Shown here piece by piece: positions 43,121 through 52,212 of a stretch of 64,000 nucleotides of DNA (position 1 is its first letter; each line of letters begins with the position of its first letter). The position numbers and the translations under genes are program-made. The stretch is taken from contig NZ_CP130318.1 of NCBI RefSeq assembly GCF_032268605.1, forward strand, positions 2,948,001 through 3,012,000. Reading direction: 5' to 3'. Under the pieces are notes generated by a model. The model was not told the origin of the DNA and ran no database searches. It saw nothing but the letters and a program-made list of their open reading frames with translations. The DNA comes from Paenibacillus aurantius (GTDB taxonomy: Bacteria > Bacillota > Bacilli > Paenibacillales > NBRC-103111).

Positions 43121-44218
43121 TTAACCGATCCGGTACTGTTCAAAGCAGCTCGGGATGATTTCGGTGGAGGCACCCGGCATTTGTGGCAGCATATAGTGAC
43201 CGTCCTGCACGGTGGCCGGTTCCACGAAGATATGCCGGATCCACGGGATATACTCCAGCATGATGGCATTCGAAGTGGAGGCGACCAGATGCTGATGAAT
43301 CTGGCCCATGTCTCCTACATGGGGACAAATCGGAAGCTCGTAAGAGGCGGCAAGTCCAGCTACCTGCAGCCATTCGGTTATTCCCCCGACACGGGTCACA
43401 TCCACTTGCACGTATTCGACCGCTCCTTGGTGAATATAGTCGCGGAAGGCATATTTCGTATAGACATGCTCACCGAGCGCAATGGGAACATTCAAGGCAT
43501 CCGCCAGCTTCTTATGACCAAGTATGTCATCCGGGTTCAGGGGTTCCTCGAGCCAGAACAGGTCGAATTCTTCCAGCCGTTTCCCCCATGTCATGGCCGT
43601 ATTGATGTTCCACTGCTGATTGACGTCGATCATGAAAATCACTTGATCACCGATCAGCCGGCGAACCGCCTTCACCCGGTCATAATCTTCATGCGGGTCT
43701 GGTTTGCCGACTTTGATCTTCACCCCCGTAAAACCTTGCTCCACAATTTCCCCGACGTCGCGAAGCAGCCGCTCCTTCGACCAGTTGAGCCAGCCTCCGT
43801 TCGTATTGTACGCCTTGATCTTCTTGGACTTATGTCCCCCGAGATACTGCCAAAGCGGCTTGCCGGCCGCCTTCGCCATAATATCCCATAGGGCAATATC
43901 GACCGCGGCAAGCGCCATATGCGTCACTCCGGCACGCCCTATCCAGTGCATTTTGCCGAATCGCATGTCATCCCACAACTCTTTTACCATGAAAGGATCC
44001 CTGCCAAGCAGAATGGGGGCATAGTACTGCTCAATGGTTTTAGTGATCAGGTCATCCCCTTGTGCGCAAGTCCCCGTATACCCGTATCCTGTTATTCCTT
44101 CATCCGTAAAAATACGTACGCCCGCAAGCCCCCAATGGGTAGCGGCATTGATCGCATCGGTAATAGGAGGCGTAATCGGAACATGGAGAATAAACGGTTC
44201 AACCTTGATAATTTTCAT
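43121..44218 (-). CDS. Enolase-superfamily acid-sugar dehydratase
   Basis: This 365-residue mandelate racemase-type enzyme has a complete active site: KIK pair K167 and K169, metal ligands D198 (DVNQQW), E224 (WLEEP) and E250 (LGEHVY), and the D273/H300 dyad (VQVDVTR, PICPHVG). The KxK plus His-Asp arrangement is that of dehydratases acting on sugar acids such as L-fuconate, rhamnonate or galactarate. It is one of two such enzymes in the window (the other at 2468), and their active-site types differ. Transcription starts from a TTGACA/TATTAT promoter overlapped by a GntR operator. Substrate inferred, not proven. Confidence 0.85.
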   Translation of the reverse strand: MKIIKVEPFILHVPITPPITDAINAATHWGLAGVRIFTDEGITGYGYTGTCAQGDDLITKTIEQYYAPILLGRDPFMVKELWDDMRFGKMHWIGRAGVTHMALAAVDIALWDIMAKAAGKPLWQYLGGHKSKKIKAYNTNGGWLNWSKERLLRDVGEIVEQGFTGVKIKVGKPDPHEDYDRVKAVRRLIGDQVIFMIDVNQQWNINTAMTWGKRLEEFDLFWLEEPLNPDDILGHKKLADALNVPIALGEHVYTKYAFRDYIHQGAVEYVQVDVTRVGGITEWLQVAGLAASYELPICPHVGDMGQIHQHLVASTSNAIMLEYIPWIRHIFVEPATVQDGHYMLPQMPGASTEIIPSCFEQYRIG

Positions 44219-44247
44219 AAGTTTCGCACCTTCTCTAATATAATGTA

Positions 44248-44266
44248 TCGTGTATGATTTATAATA
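44248..44266 (-). promoter_or_regulatory. GntR operator at the dehydratase promoter
   Basis: TCGTGTATGATTTATAATA (plus strand) matches the site at 45020-45038 in 17 of 19 positions. It overlaps the -10 box of the dehydratase promoter. Confidence 0.7.
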
Positions 44267-44289
44267 AAAGGAAGGGGTGATCTTGTCAA
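44261..44289 (-). promoter_or_regulatory. Promoter of the dehydratase-SDR operon
   Basis: On the minus strand TTGACA (44289-44284) and TATTAT (44266-44261) are separated by 17 bases. Confidence 0.7.
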
Positions 44290-44320
44290 TGAGAAAAGGA
44301 AGATCATCCCTAGTATTCAG

Positions 44321-44992
44321 CTATTGAGATTCGGTAAAATATTTTCTCGTCCGAAGATGAGAATTACGCAGATGGGTTTCCAGCCGTTCCGCCGCCTGGT
44401 GGATGTTCCCTTCGGCTAAAGCTTCGAGCACCTGCAAATGCTCGTTGTGCTCGGTGAGCAGAAAACCTTTCTGAATATCAGGATGAAGCACCAAGAGATA
44501 CCGTTGGATCCGCTCGATATACTGCTTAATCAGTTGGCTTAGCGTTTCATTGCCGCAGCGGTTCAAAAACAAGCCATGCAGCTTGTCGTTCATCTCGGCG
44601 ACGGTTTGCAGGGCCACTTCCAGGCTCTGGTCTGATGGGAATGAGGCAACCCGCCACTCGCCGAGCAGCTTATCGATCTCTTTACGGTCCAGTGAATCAA
44701 AAGCCTTCTTGAGGGCAAGCAGCTCCAAGGGGACACGCAGCTCAAAAATTTCATCAAGCTCTTTAAGGCTCATGTGTGTGACAAACATGCCTTTAAAAGG
44801 AACGGCCGCTACCAGGCTTTCCGCTGTGAGACGGGAAAGGGCCTCCCGTATGGGAATGTTCGACACTTCCAGATCCCTTGACCACTGATCAATGTTGATT
44901 TTCTCGCCGGGAATCAGCTTATGGTTCAGGATATTCTCTTTAATAATCTCATAGATCTCTTCCGTGACAACAGAACGTGTCGGCTTACGCAT
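44321..44992 (-). CDS. GntR family regulator, FadR subfamily (FCD domain)
   Basis: The 223-residue regulator has a GntR winged helix at about 8-75 (SRDLEVSNIPIREALSRL) and an FCD domain at about 80-215. The FCD metal/ligand residues are suggested by ELRVPLELLAL, AEMNDKLHGLFL and LTEHNEHLQVLEAL. It is encoded upstream of the dehydratase-SDR pair. Identically arranged operators at its own promoter and at theirs imply that it represses both. A 2-keto-3-deoxy acid or sugar acid is the expected inducer. Confidence 0.88.
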   Translation of the reverse strand: MRKPTRSVVTEEIYEIIKENILNHKLIPGEKINIDQWSRDLEVSNIPIREALSRLTAESLVAAVPFKGMFVTHMSLKELDEIFELRVPLELLALKKAFDSLDRKEIDKLLGEWRVASFPSDQSLEVALQTVAEMNDKLHGLFLNRCGNETLSQLIKQYIERIQRYLLVLHPDIQKGFLLTEHNEHLQVLEALAEGNIHQAAERLETHLRNSHLRTRKYFTESQ

Positions 44993-45019
44993 CAGTCATC
45001 CCATACTTTCTGTTCAGAA

Positions 45020-45038
45020 TCGTGTATGGTTTATGATA
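45020..45038 (-). promoter_or_regulatory. GntR autoregulatory operator
   Basis: TCGTGTATGGTTTATGATA lies over the -10 box of the GntR gene and is the twin of the site at 44248-44266. Confidence 0.7.
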
Positions 45039-45061
45039 GCACGGTCTTATGCCTCAATCAA
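45033..45061 (-). promoter_or_regulatory. Promoter of the GntR gene
   Basis: On the minus strand TTGATT (45061-45056) and TATCAT (45038-45033) are separated by 17 bases, the same geometry as the dehydratase promoter. Confidence 0.6.
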
Positions 45062-45071
45062 ACTGAAAAAG

Positions 45072-46667
45072 TTACGTCCGAAAATGCTGCCTGCGGAACT
45101 TTTGCGGCGATACGCCAAAATGCTGTTTAAACAGCGTGCAGAAATATTTCTCGTTATTAATTCCGACGGCATCGCTCAATTGTGAATTGGTATAATCCTT
45201 TTCCTTGAGCAATCTCACCGCCAACTCGATCCTGCAGCGGTTAATGTAATCCACCATATTTTCTCCGACTTCTCTTTTGAACAAACTGCTGAAGTAGGGG
45301 GGAGTCAAGTTGACATGGTCGGCAACTTCCTCAAGGGAGAGCTTCCGGGTAAGATGATCCTCCACATACTGCTTGGCTTTAATGATTTCGGGACGGAGGG
45401 AAGACAGCTTCATCTGCCAGCAGCCGGTTAAGTAAGATCGGCACAGCTCGAGCTGGTCCTCAAATTTCAGGCCGGACATCCGTTCGGCCGGGTTGGAGGG
45501 CAGCGCCCCGCCGGAGCTTGCATAATGAGACTCCACCTCTGACAGGAACCCCCGCAGAAACAACTCCATCCGCTCCCGAGGAATGTTCCCCTCTCTTGCC
45601 GTTTCGGCCATCTGTTCAAAGGCCTCTTCCACCTCCTCCATCTGCTGAGAGGTAAGAAGCCGGACCAATCTTCGCAGCTGTTCCTGAAGGGCGCTTACTT
45701 TCTCCTCATCCGGCCGAATGGGTTGGAATGGGCCCAGCACCGTGCCATCTTTAAGATAATAGACGGCGCGCAGCCTTTGGCGGCATTGCCGGTAAGCATC
45801 CGGAAGGGTCGACCAACCGTTGTACACCGGACTAAACGCCAGGTTAACGTTCCGTTTCAAATAAGTTTTCATGTTGTAAATAATCGTGTTTCCTAAGGCT
45901 TGAGCCCTTGCCTCCTGTTCCGATTGACTGTGGTAGGTAGGCCAAGAAATGACCCCCATCATCGTGAACTCCGAAGTCTCGCAGGCAAAGCCGTTCCCGA
46001 CCTGCCGAAGGGTCTCTTCCAATACGTTCAGCATCGCGTATTTCAATACGCTCTGTTCCCTTGCTTTATATATCCGTTCAAACTCTTCATACTTGCCGAT
46101 CTCCATAACCAGACAGCTGTAGGGGCCAAGCTTGCCATCCAGCCTTAGATCGTCGCTCATCCGCTCCATCTGGCCCGGCTCCACTTCACCTCGAAGAAAT
46201 TCCTGGAAAATTTGCTTCCGCATCCGATGGACATTTTCCAAGCGGGCCCGGTTTAATTTGGACAGTTCCTCTTCCTTGGCCTCCATGATCCCGATTTCGC
46301 CGGCCGCCTTCTCCAAAGCCGCTTTAATATCCGAAGAGGTAAGAGGAACCTTCATCAAATAATCCAGCACGTTCTGCTTAATAGCCCGCTTGGCGTAGGC
46401 GAAATCGGAATACGCGGTGAGGATAATGAAGACGGTCCGGGGAAGCATTGCCTTTAGCCGTTCAATCATCTCGATTCCGTCGATGGCCGGCATGACGATA
46501 TCCGTTAAGATAATATCCGGTTTGAGCTCGACGGCTAGTTCCAGCGCTTCCTTACCAGAATAGGCCTTTCCCACTATTTCAAACTGGTCAAACTCCCGGA
46601 AAATCATTTCCAGCCTTTGCAGAATCAAATCTTCATCATCTACGATTAAGCAACGGAACAGCCTCAT
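45072..46667 (-). CDS. YesN-type response regulator (receiver plus AraC domain)
   Basis: The 531-residue response regulator has a receiver domain at about 1-120 with acidic pocket D10-D11, phospho-acceptor D56 (IILTDIVMP) and K106 (DYLMKVP). A long middle region follows, and a C-terminal AraC helix-turn-helix pair at about 425-525 (LSLEEVADHVNLTPPYFSSLF; NSQLSDAVGINNEKYFCTLF). It would activate the adjacent sugar importer when phosphorylated by the kinase encoded just upstream, with a three-base gap. It is the last gene of the minus-strand group. Confidence 0.92.
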   Translation of the reverse strand: MRLFRCLIVDDEDLILQRLEMIFREFDQFEIVGKAYSGKEALELAVELKPDIILTDIVMPAIDGIEMIERLKAMLPRTVFIILTAYSDFAYAKRAIKQNVLDYLMKVPLTSSDIKAALEKAAGEIGIMEAKEEELSKLNRARLENVHRMRKQIFQEFLRGEVEPGQMERMSDDLRLDGKLGPYSCLVMEIGKYEEFERIYKAREQSVLKYAMLNVLEETLRQVGNGFACETSEFTMMGVISWPTYHSQSEQEARAQALGNTIIYNMKTYLKRNVNLAFSPVYNGWSTLPDAYRQCRQRLRAVYYLKDGTVLGPFQPIRPDEEKVSALQEQLRRLVRLLTSQQMEEVEEAFEQMAETAREGNIPRERMELFLRGFLSEVESHYASSGGALPSNPAERMSGLKFEDQLELCRSYLTGCWQMKLSSLRPEIIKAKQYVEDHLTRKLSLEEVADHVNLTPPYFSSLFKREVGENMVDYINRCRIELAVRLLKEKDYTNSQLSDAVGINNEKYFCTLFKQHFGVSPQKFRRQHFRT

Positions 46668-46670
46668 GGG

Positions 46671-48422
46671 TTAGGCCTCCCCCCTTTCTCCTTTTGGAAA
46701 GACGGCACGTATGCAGGTGCCCCTTCCCGGTTCGCTCAAGATGGTTAATCCATAGGCTTCCCCATAGTAGAGCCTGATTCGCTGGTGAATGTTCCGCAGC
46801 CCTATTCTAACCCTTCCCCGTTCGTTCGGCCTCCCGGGTTTTTCGGCTTGAAGCAGGTTGTCAGCGGTTTCCGGAGACATTCCCTCCCCTTCATCCCGCA
46901 CCTCCACCACGACCCGGTTATCCTGCAGGTAAGCCTTAATGGTAATCGGTCCTTCCACCCTTCCTCCCCGGTAGCCGTGAAAAAGGCTGTTCTCCACTAT
47001 CGGCTGGAGGAGAAGACGGAATACAGGAAAGGCTCGGAGGCCTTCCTCCACCTCCACCTGCACGTCAAAGATCCGGTTATAACGGATGTTCTGGATAAGG
47101 ACATAATCCCGCACGTTCTGCAGTTCCTCATCGAGCGTAACCCACTCCGAAGCGTCCGCAATGCCGTATTCCAGAATATTGATCAGAGCCCGGATCATGG
47201 GGTCCACCTTGTCATACTGCTGCAAACCGACCACATTGCAAACCGAGCCGAGCGTATTGTAAAGAAAATGCGGGTTGATCTGGGACTGCAGCACCTGGAT
47301 TTCCAGTTTCCGCTTGCTTTCGTTGCTCACATTTAAATGATCGAGCAACCCTACGATTTGTTTAATCATAAGGTCGAATGTGTGGGCGAGAAGACCGAAT
47401 TCATCCCGCCGCTTCCACTGCACTTTCACATCCAGGTGCCCCTGCCGGATCAGCTTCATTTTGTTGATAAGGTACTGAAGCGGCTTGCGGATATATCGGG
47501 CGATGATGGAAGCCACAATTCCGCTTATAAGAAGCCCGATCCCGAGCAGCAGGAGGTAATAGTGTTCCAGTTTCTGCAGGGACTGTTGAATCCTCGCTTC
47601 ATTATTCACGGAGATGATGGACCAGTTGAACCGGGACGTCGGGAGCTTCAACAAAGTAAATGGCTTCCCGGTGTCGCTCGTCAGGTGGATCGTATTCTCA
47701 TTGATTTGGGCAACCTCCCGGGAGCTCATGCTGCCAAAGACCATCCGGTGATCGGGGTCTGGCTTCATCCCAAGCTCACTGTTCTGTCCGGCCACGACAA
47801 ACCCTTCCGGATCGATCAGCGTAAGCGTGATAAGGTCATCCCGCATGATTTTGAGAATGGTCTGTTCGACTGCGTTTAAGTCTAGATCCACCGCAATTGC
47901 TGCAGGCGGATTGCTTCCGTGCAAGTATTTGGTCATCGTAACCGTCCAGCCGGACGAGGAAGATCGGTATGGCCTGCTGATGGCGGTGCTCAATTTGGAA
48001 TTCATCGCCTGGTCATACAACGGACGCCTCTCTTCGTTTGGCTCATCGAAGGCGACCGTAATCAAGCTTCCTCCTACGATGGACATGTCTTCCCGGATGA
48101 TATAGACATTCTTAAGGGTAGCCGAATTTAACTCGAGCAGCTTCTGCATTTCCGTTTTGAGCGACTCGATGGTATCCTGCCCGGGGGTATAGGCCGAATC
48201 GATAGAGAACAGGATGGTCTGGAAGGAGGAGAATGTTACGGTCAAATACTGATCCACCTTGGATAGAATCTGCTGGACGAAATATTGATTGTTGCTACGC
48301 GTCTCGTTCTGAATATACCGGTAGGCCAGCTGACTGACCAGGGACACCGTAGCAAACACGAAAATAAAGCAAATCAGGAACAGTTTGAACGTCATGCTGC
48401 TGAACCATTTCCCCAAGATCAT
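46671..48422 (-). CDS. YesM-type sensor histidine kinase
   Basis: This roughly 583-residue kinase has a first membrane helix (MTFKLFLICFIFVFATVSLV), an extracellular sensor of about 250 residues, and a second helix (YYLLLLGIGLLISGIVASII) with a HAMP domain. The His_kinase core has INPHFLYN with the phospho-accepting histidine. An ATPase domain follows (IVENSLFHGY, DEGEGMS, GIGLRNIHQRI-like). ATG 48422 is preferred; ATG 48470 directly abuts the preceding terminator hairpin. It pairs with the YesN regulator and senses an extracellular sugar or the loaded binding protein. Confidence 0.9.
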   Translation of the reverse strand: MILGKWFSSMTFKLFLICFIFVFATVSLVSQLAYRYIQNETRSNNQYFVQQILSKVDQYLTVTFSSFQTILFSIDSAYTPGQDTIESLKTEMQKLLELNSATLKNVYIIREDMSIVGGSLITVAFDEPNEERRPLYDQAMNSKLSTAISRPYRSSSSGWTVTMTKYLHGSNPPAAIAVDLDLNAVEQTILKIMRDDLITLTLIDPEGFVVAGQNSELGMKPDPDHRMVFGSMSSREVAQINENTIHLTSDTGKPFTLLKLPTSRFNWSIISVNNEARIQQSLQKLEHYYLLLLGIGLLISGIVASIIARYIRKPLQYLINKMKLIRQGHLDVKVQWKRRDEFGLLAHTFDLMIKQIVGLLDHLNVSNESKRKLEIQVLQSQINPHFLYNTLGSVCNVVGLQQYDKVDPMIRALINILEYGIADASEWVTLDEELQNVRDYVLIQNIRYNRIFDVQVEVEEGLRAFPVFRLLLQPIVENSLFHGYRGGRVEGPITIKAYLQDNRVVVEVRDEGEGMSPETADNLLQAEKPGRPNERGRVRIGLRNIHQRIRLYYGEAYGLTILSEPGRGTCIRAVFPKGERGEA

Positions 48423-48471
48423 CAGTCCTATTCCACTGTGGTTCTTATATCCTATCAAATAAAACGGCATT

Positions 48472-48497
48472 AGGAGAGGGGAATCCCCCCTCTCCTA
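48472..48497 (-). terminator. Hairpin between binding-protein and kinase genes
   Basis: AGGAGAGGGG and CCCCTCTCCT form a strong GC-rich stem with almost no loop. There is no T run on the minus strand, so it may be an RNA-stabilising or partial-termination hairpin that lowers kinase expression relative to the binding protein. Confidence 0.55.
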
Positions 48498-48508
48498 GCC
48501 AAATCTTG

Positions 48509-50098
48509 TTATTTCAGAGCACCGGCCTCCTTCAGCTGCGTCGTGGCGTACTCCTTAAACTTGGCGTATTCGAATTTGCTGTCCAAGGTTTTAAGGAAAG
48601 CATCCCAGTTCGACAAAGGCTCTTTGCCCATCATAAATTTCAAGAACATTTCATTGACGTATTTGTTGCGGTCGCTGTACAGCCTGTCGTTCGGATCGGG
48701 CACGATAAACGGATTAACCGGGTTAGGCTTGACATACTGCAGATTAATCTTCTGGAAATCGGTCGTTCTAGGATTCGTAAAGTTGAAATAAAGAGCGTCG
48801 TCTGCACGCCGTGGCAGGGCATAGTTCGTCGTCCATAAGTACTTATCCGACACTTCTTTTTTGCTCATATTTTCCGTAAGCCGCTGGATTTTGCCGTCTA
48901 CTACGTCCCAGCTGACACCCTTGATCCCATAGTTGGCCCAAGGATAAAAGTCTTTATCCGTATACCAATACTGAAGAAGAGCCAGTATACGTTTTACCTT
49001 CTCAGGATCCTTGGCGGCGGTTTTCGAGATGACCCAGGAGTTGTTCTGGAACGACTTCAGGCCTATCGTTTGATCTCCATGAGGTCCTTTTACCGGAGGA
49101 ATCACGATCCAATCCGGGACTTCTCCCGAAACATCCTTCATGGCCTGCTGGGAAGTCTTTTCCATTCGTCTCCAATCGCCGATTAGAATGCCCGATTTGC
49201 CGGCATACATTTTCTTGTCCAATGCCGTGCCATCGTTAATTGTCACCCAATCGGGGTCCACTACCTTCGCGTCCAGCATCGACTTGATATAAGCGAGGGC
49301 TTCCTGCATTCTCGGGTCGGAGTTGTCAAAGGTGAGCTTGCCATCCACCATATCCACCGTATTCGGGTTAACCCCAAACATCCAGAAGATCATCTGCCAG
49401 CCCATGGAAGTCAGGCTGCCGTCCTTGCCAATCCCCGTCACAAAGCCGTACGTATCGTTTTTGCCATTCCCGTCCGGGTCATTGAAGGTGAACGCTTTCA
49501 TGACGTTCATCAGTTCATCCGGAGTAGTAGGTGCTTTCAAGCCGAGCTTAGTGAGCCAGTCGTTGCGGATCCACCATCCCTGGATGCCGTTTACGAATTC
49601 ATAGCCGGGGGTTCCGAAGGTCTTGCCCTTGTACTTCATGGCCTCCCACTCTTCCGGCTTGAAACGCGACTGCAGAGCCGGGTAGTCTTTCAGGTAGCTG
49701 TCCAAGTCCGCAAGAATCCCCTGGTCATAGTATTGAATGGCCGTGGCCCGGTCGGGCATGAAGATCATATCCGGGATATCCCCGGAAGCAATCATGGTGT
49801 TCAGTTTCGCAATTTTCTGGTCGGAGGGCGGGATGATCATGTTGAAATCGACATTCACCGCCTTCTCCAGCATTTGCCGGATGGGGTCATCCTCCCGGGC
49901 CGGCATCGGCACCTGCGGATTATAGGCGCCTGTATGATAAGCCGTTACTTTGATCGTCTTGTCCGTTTTCCCTCCATTGCCGGATGGTCCCGGGGAACCT
50001 GAAGGTTGTTTGCTTTCCTGGCTTGCGCATGCGCTAAGGATCATGCTGCCTGCCATAACCACGGCAAGGGCTCCGGTAATTCTTCGTTTATCTCTCAT
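48509..50098 (-). CDS. Extracellular sugar-binding lipoprotein of the second ABC importer
   Basis: The 529-residue solute-binding protein has lipobox ILSAC with Cys24 and a Gly/Ser/Pro linker. It carries the family's DPDGNGKNDTYGF EF-hand-like calcium site at about 200-212, also present in the paralogue at 12003. Start ATG 50098 follows GGAGAGG; in-frame starts further upstream lack ribosome sites. It delivers an oligosaccharide to the two permeases transcribed just before it. Confidence 0.9.
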   Translation of the reverse strand: MRDKRRITGALAVVMAGSMILSACASQESKQPSGSPGPSGNGGKTDKTIKVTAYHTGAYNPQVPMPAREDDPIRQMLEKAVNVDFNMIIPPSDQKIAKLNTMIASGDIPDMIFMPDRATAIQYYDQGILADLDSYLKDYPALQSRFKPEEWEAMKYKGKTFGTPGYEFVNGIQGWWIRNDWLTKLGLKAPTTPDELMNVMKAFTFNDPDGNGKNDTYGFVTGIGKDGSLTSMGWQMIFWMFGVNPNTVDMVDGKLTFDNSDPRMQEALAYIKSMLDAKVVDPDWVTINDGTALDKKMYAGKSGILIGDWRRMEKTSQQAMKDVSGEVPDWIVIPPVKGPHGDQTIGLKSFQNNSWVISKTAAKDPEKVKRILALLQYWYTDKDFYPWANYGIKGVSWDVVDGKIQRLTENMSKKEVSDKYLWTTNYALPRRADDALYFNFTNPRTTDFQKINLQYVKPNPVNPFIVPDPNDRLYSDRNKYVNEMFLKFMMGKEPLSNWDAFLKTLDSKFEYAKFKEYATTQLKEAGALK

Positions 50099-50162
50099 GT
50101 TCGACCTCTCCTCTATACTCATGTTTATATTATCCGGGATTGCCGGGATAATCAAAGGGACT

Positions 50163-51029
50163 TTATCCTTTTACCGAACCGACCAGAACACCCTTGGCAA
50201 AATGCTTCTGAATGAACGGATACACGCATAGAATCGGCACCGTCGAGACGATAACCGCAGCCATCTGGATGGCGAAGGTACTAACCGGTCCGTCTAAAGC
50301 CGACTGCTCGGCACTTTGATTCTGCACGCTGAGCAGAATGTTACGCAGGACCACTTGAAGCGGCATCAGCTGCGGATTGTTAATATACATGACGGCGTCA
50401 AAGTAGCTGTTCCAGTGGCTGACCGCATAGAAAAGGCCGATCGTGGCAAACGAAGGAAGCGATAGCGGAAGAATGATCTTCCATAAAGTGGTCAGTTCTC
50501 CCGACCCATCCACTCTCGCGGATTCTTCCAGTTCCGGGGGAAGCTGTTCGAAGAAGGTCTTCATCACGATCAGATTAAACACACTGATTAACCCCGGTAT
50601 GATCAGGGACCAGATAGAATTCATCAAGCCAAGGGATTTGATCAGAATATAAGTCGGAATCAACCCCCCGTTGAACAGCATGGTGAAGACGATGAACAGC
50701 AGGAGACCACTTCTTCCGGGCAATGCCTTCTTGGAGAGCACATAGGCCGGAATGGCGGTGAACAGCAGGTTCAGCGCCGTTCCCACCAGCGTCCGAAACA
50801 AGGTAATCTTATACGCCTGGCCCAGCCCAAGGCCGGCGAAGACGGTATGATAAGCGGAAAGGGTAATCTTCTCGGGAATGAGGACGATGACCCGGCGCAG
50901 TACTTCCGACTCCGGTGTGAACGAGACGCTTAAGACATAAAGAAACGGAAAGAGTGTAACAGCGGCGATCGCTGTTAGAAGCAGATAGTTTACCGAATGA
51001 CCGAGCCTGCCCGCTATGTTGGTTTTCAT
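50163..51029 (-). CDS. ABC sugar transporter permease, YtcP/LplC type
   Basis: The 288-residue CUT1 permease has six membrane helices, EAA loop ELEESARVDGSGELTTLWKI, and the typical ending KHFAKGVLVGSVKG. ATG 51029 follows GGAGGG. It lies 10 bases after the LplB-type gene and 64 bases before the lipoprotein gene, as one operon. No ATPase is encoded nearby, so an MsmX-like shared ATPase is expected. Confidence 0.92.
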   Translation of the reverse strand: MKTNIAGRLGHSVNYLLLTAIAAVTLFPFLYVLSVSFTPESEVLRRVIVLIPEKITLSAYHTVFAGLGLGQAYKITLFRTLVGTALNLLFTAIPAYVLSKKALPGRSGLLLFIVFTMLFNGGLIPTYILIKSLGLMNSIWSLIIPGLISVFNLIVMKTFFEQLPPELEESARVDGSGELTTLWKIILPLSLPSFATIGLFYAVSHWNSYFDAVMYINNPQLMPLQVVLRNILLSVQNQSAEQSALDGPVSTFAIQMAAVIVSTVPILCVYPFIQKHFAKGVLVGSVKG

Positions 51030-51039
51030 GATATCCCTC

Positions 51040-51996
51040 CTACCAGATCTGGCCGTCGAATTTTTTGGCCGCTTTGTTCGCCGCCACGACGAGAATGAAC
51101 CCGATCACGGCTTTGAAAAGCCCTACCGCGGTCGCCAGGCCAATCTGCATGCGCTCGAGGCCCTGGCGGTACACCCACGTGTCGATGATATCCGCCTTCT
51201 CTTGATTGAAAGTATTGGCCATCATAAAGATTTGATCGAAGCCTGCGTCGAGAATATGGCTGAGCCGAATGACAAGCAGAATGATGATAATGTTGCGAAT
51301 GCCGGGCAGGGTGACGTGCCACAGCTGTCTGGCTTTCGAGGCCCCGTCCATCCGGGCGGCCTCGTATAGACTCGGATCGATTCCCGCCAGCGCAGCCAGG
51401 TAGAGAATGGCTCCCCAGCCGACTTCCTTCCACAGATCGGAGGACACGATAATCGGGCGAATCCAACCGGGTTCGGTCAAGAAGGAGATCGGGCTGTAGC
51501 CGTACTCCTTCAGAAGCAGATTGACCAAGCCTTCTCCCGGGGAGAGAAGCGCTACCATCAAGCCATACACGATGACCCACGAAACAAAGTGCGGAAGGTA
51601 GGTGATCGTCTGCACCACTTTCTTGAACCAGTTCGATTTTACCTCATTCAGCATGAGAGCCAGCACAATGGGGGCGGCAAAGCCGAAGAGCAGCTTGTAA
51701 ACCGATATTAAGATGGTGTTCTCCATAATATCCCAGAAGTAAACCCCGTTGATGAAGCTGCTGAAGTTGCTAAATCCGATCCATGGACTATCCCAAAATC
51801 CAAGCGCCAGGTTGTAATTTTTGAAGGCAATCAGGATGCCGAACATCGGGATATACTTGAATACGGCAAAATAGATGAGTTCCGGCAGCAGAAGGAGATA
51901 CAGGATGCGATATCTTCTCATCCGCGCCCACAGCGTGGTCTGCCTGGCCCCTTTCTCCCTGAGAAGAGCAGCCGCCGTGTCGGTCGGTGCGTTCAT
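51040..51996 (-). CDS. ABC sugar transporter permease, LplB type
   Basis: The 318-residue CUT1 permease has a charged cytoplasmic N terminus, six membrane helices, IAFKNYNLALGFWDSPWIGF near the N terminus, and EAA loop LYEAARMDGASKARQLWHV. It starts with an ATG after GGGGG. It is the first gene of the minus-strand order LplB, YtcP, binding protein, YesM, YesN. The first importer at 10097 has the same order but an AraC sensor-regulator instead of the YesMN pair. Confidence 0.92.
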   Translation of the reverse strand: MNAPTDTAAALLREKGARQTTLWARMRRYRILYLLLLPELIYFAVFKYIPMFGILIAFKNYNLALGFWDSPWIGFSNFSSFINGVYFWDIMENTILISVYKLLFGFAAPIVLALMLNEVKSNWFKKVVQTITYLPHFVSWVIVYGLMVALLSPGEGLVNLLLKEYGYSPISFLTEPGWIRPIIVSSDLWKEVGWGAILYLAALAGIDPSLYEAARMDGASKARQLWHVTLPGIRNIIIILLVIRLSHILDAGFDQIFMMANTFNQEKADIIDTWVYRQGLERMQIGLATAVGLFKAVIGFILVVAANKAAKKFDGQIW

Positions 51997-52121
51997 TTTT
52001 GGTTTCCCCCTGTCTGGTAAGTCGGTTTCTTATGGTCTTATCGTACCGGTTTTCGGCTACGGTGTTTTCCAATATATTAACGAAAGACTTCAATATTTTA
52101 AGATATGAGCTTCCCGTTTAA

Positions 52122-52168
52122 CAAAAAGAGCACCTTCCGACGGCAGGGCCATCCAAAGATGCTCTTTC
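52122..52168 (-). terminator. Terminator of the GH43-like gene
   Basis: On the minus strand AAAGAGCATCTT pairs with AAGGTGCTCTTT and is followed by TTGTT. It lies about 45 bases after the stop codon at 52213. Confidence 0.65.
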
Positions 52169-52212
52169 CCCTTCTTCACTCTCTAGCGGAATGGAAACAT
52201 GGAACGCGGCTT

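Noticed and set aside
43070-43891. 273-codon plus-strand frame opposite the acid-sugar dehydratase
   Set aside because: The minus-strand enzyme has all catalytic residues; the plus frame is a mirror artefact.
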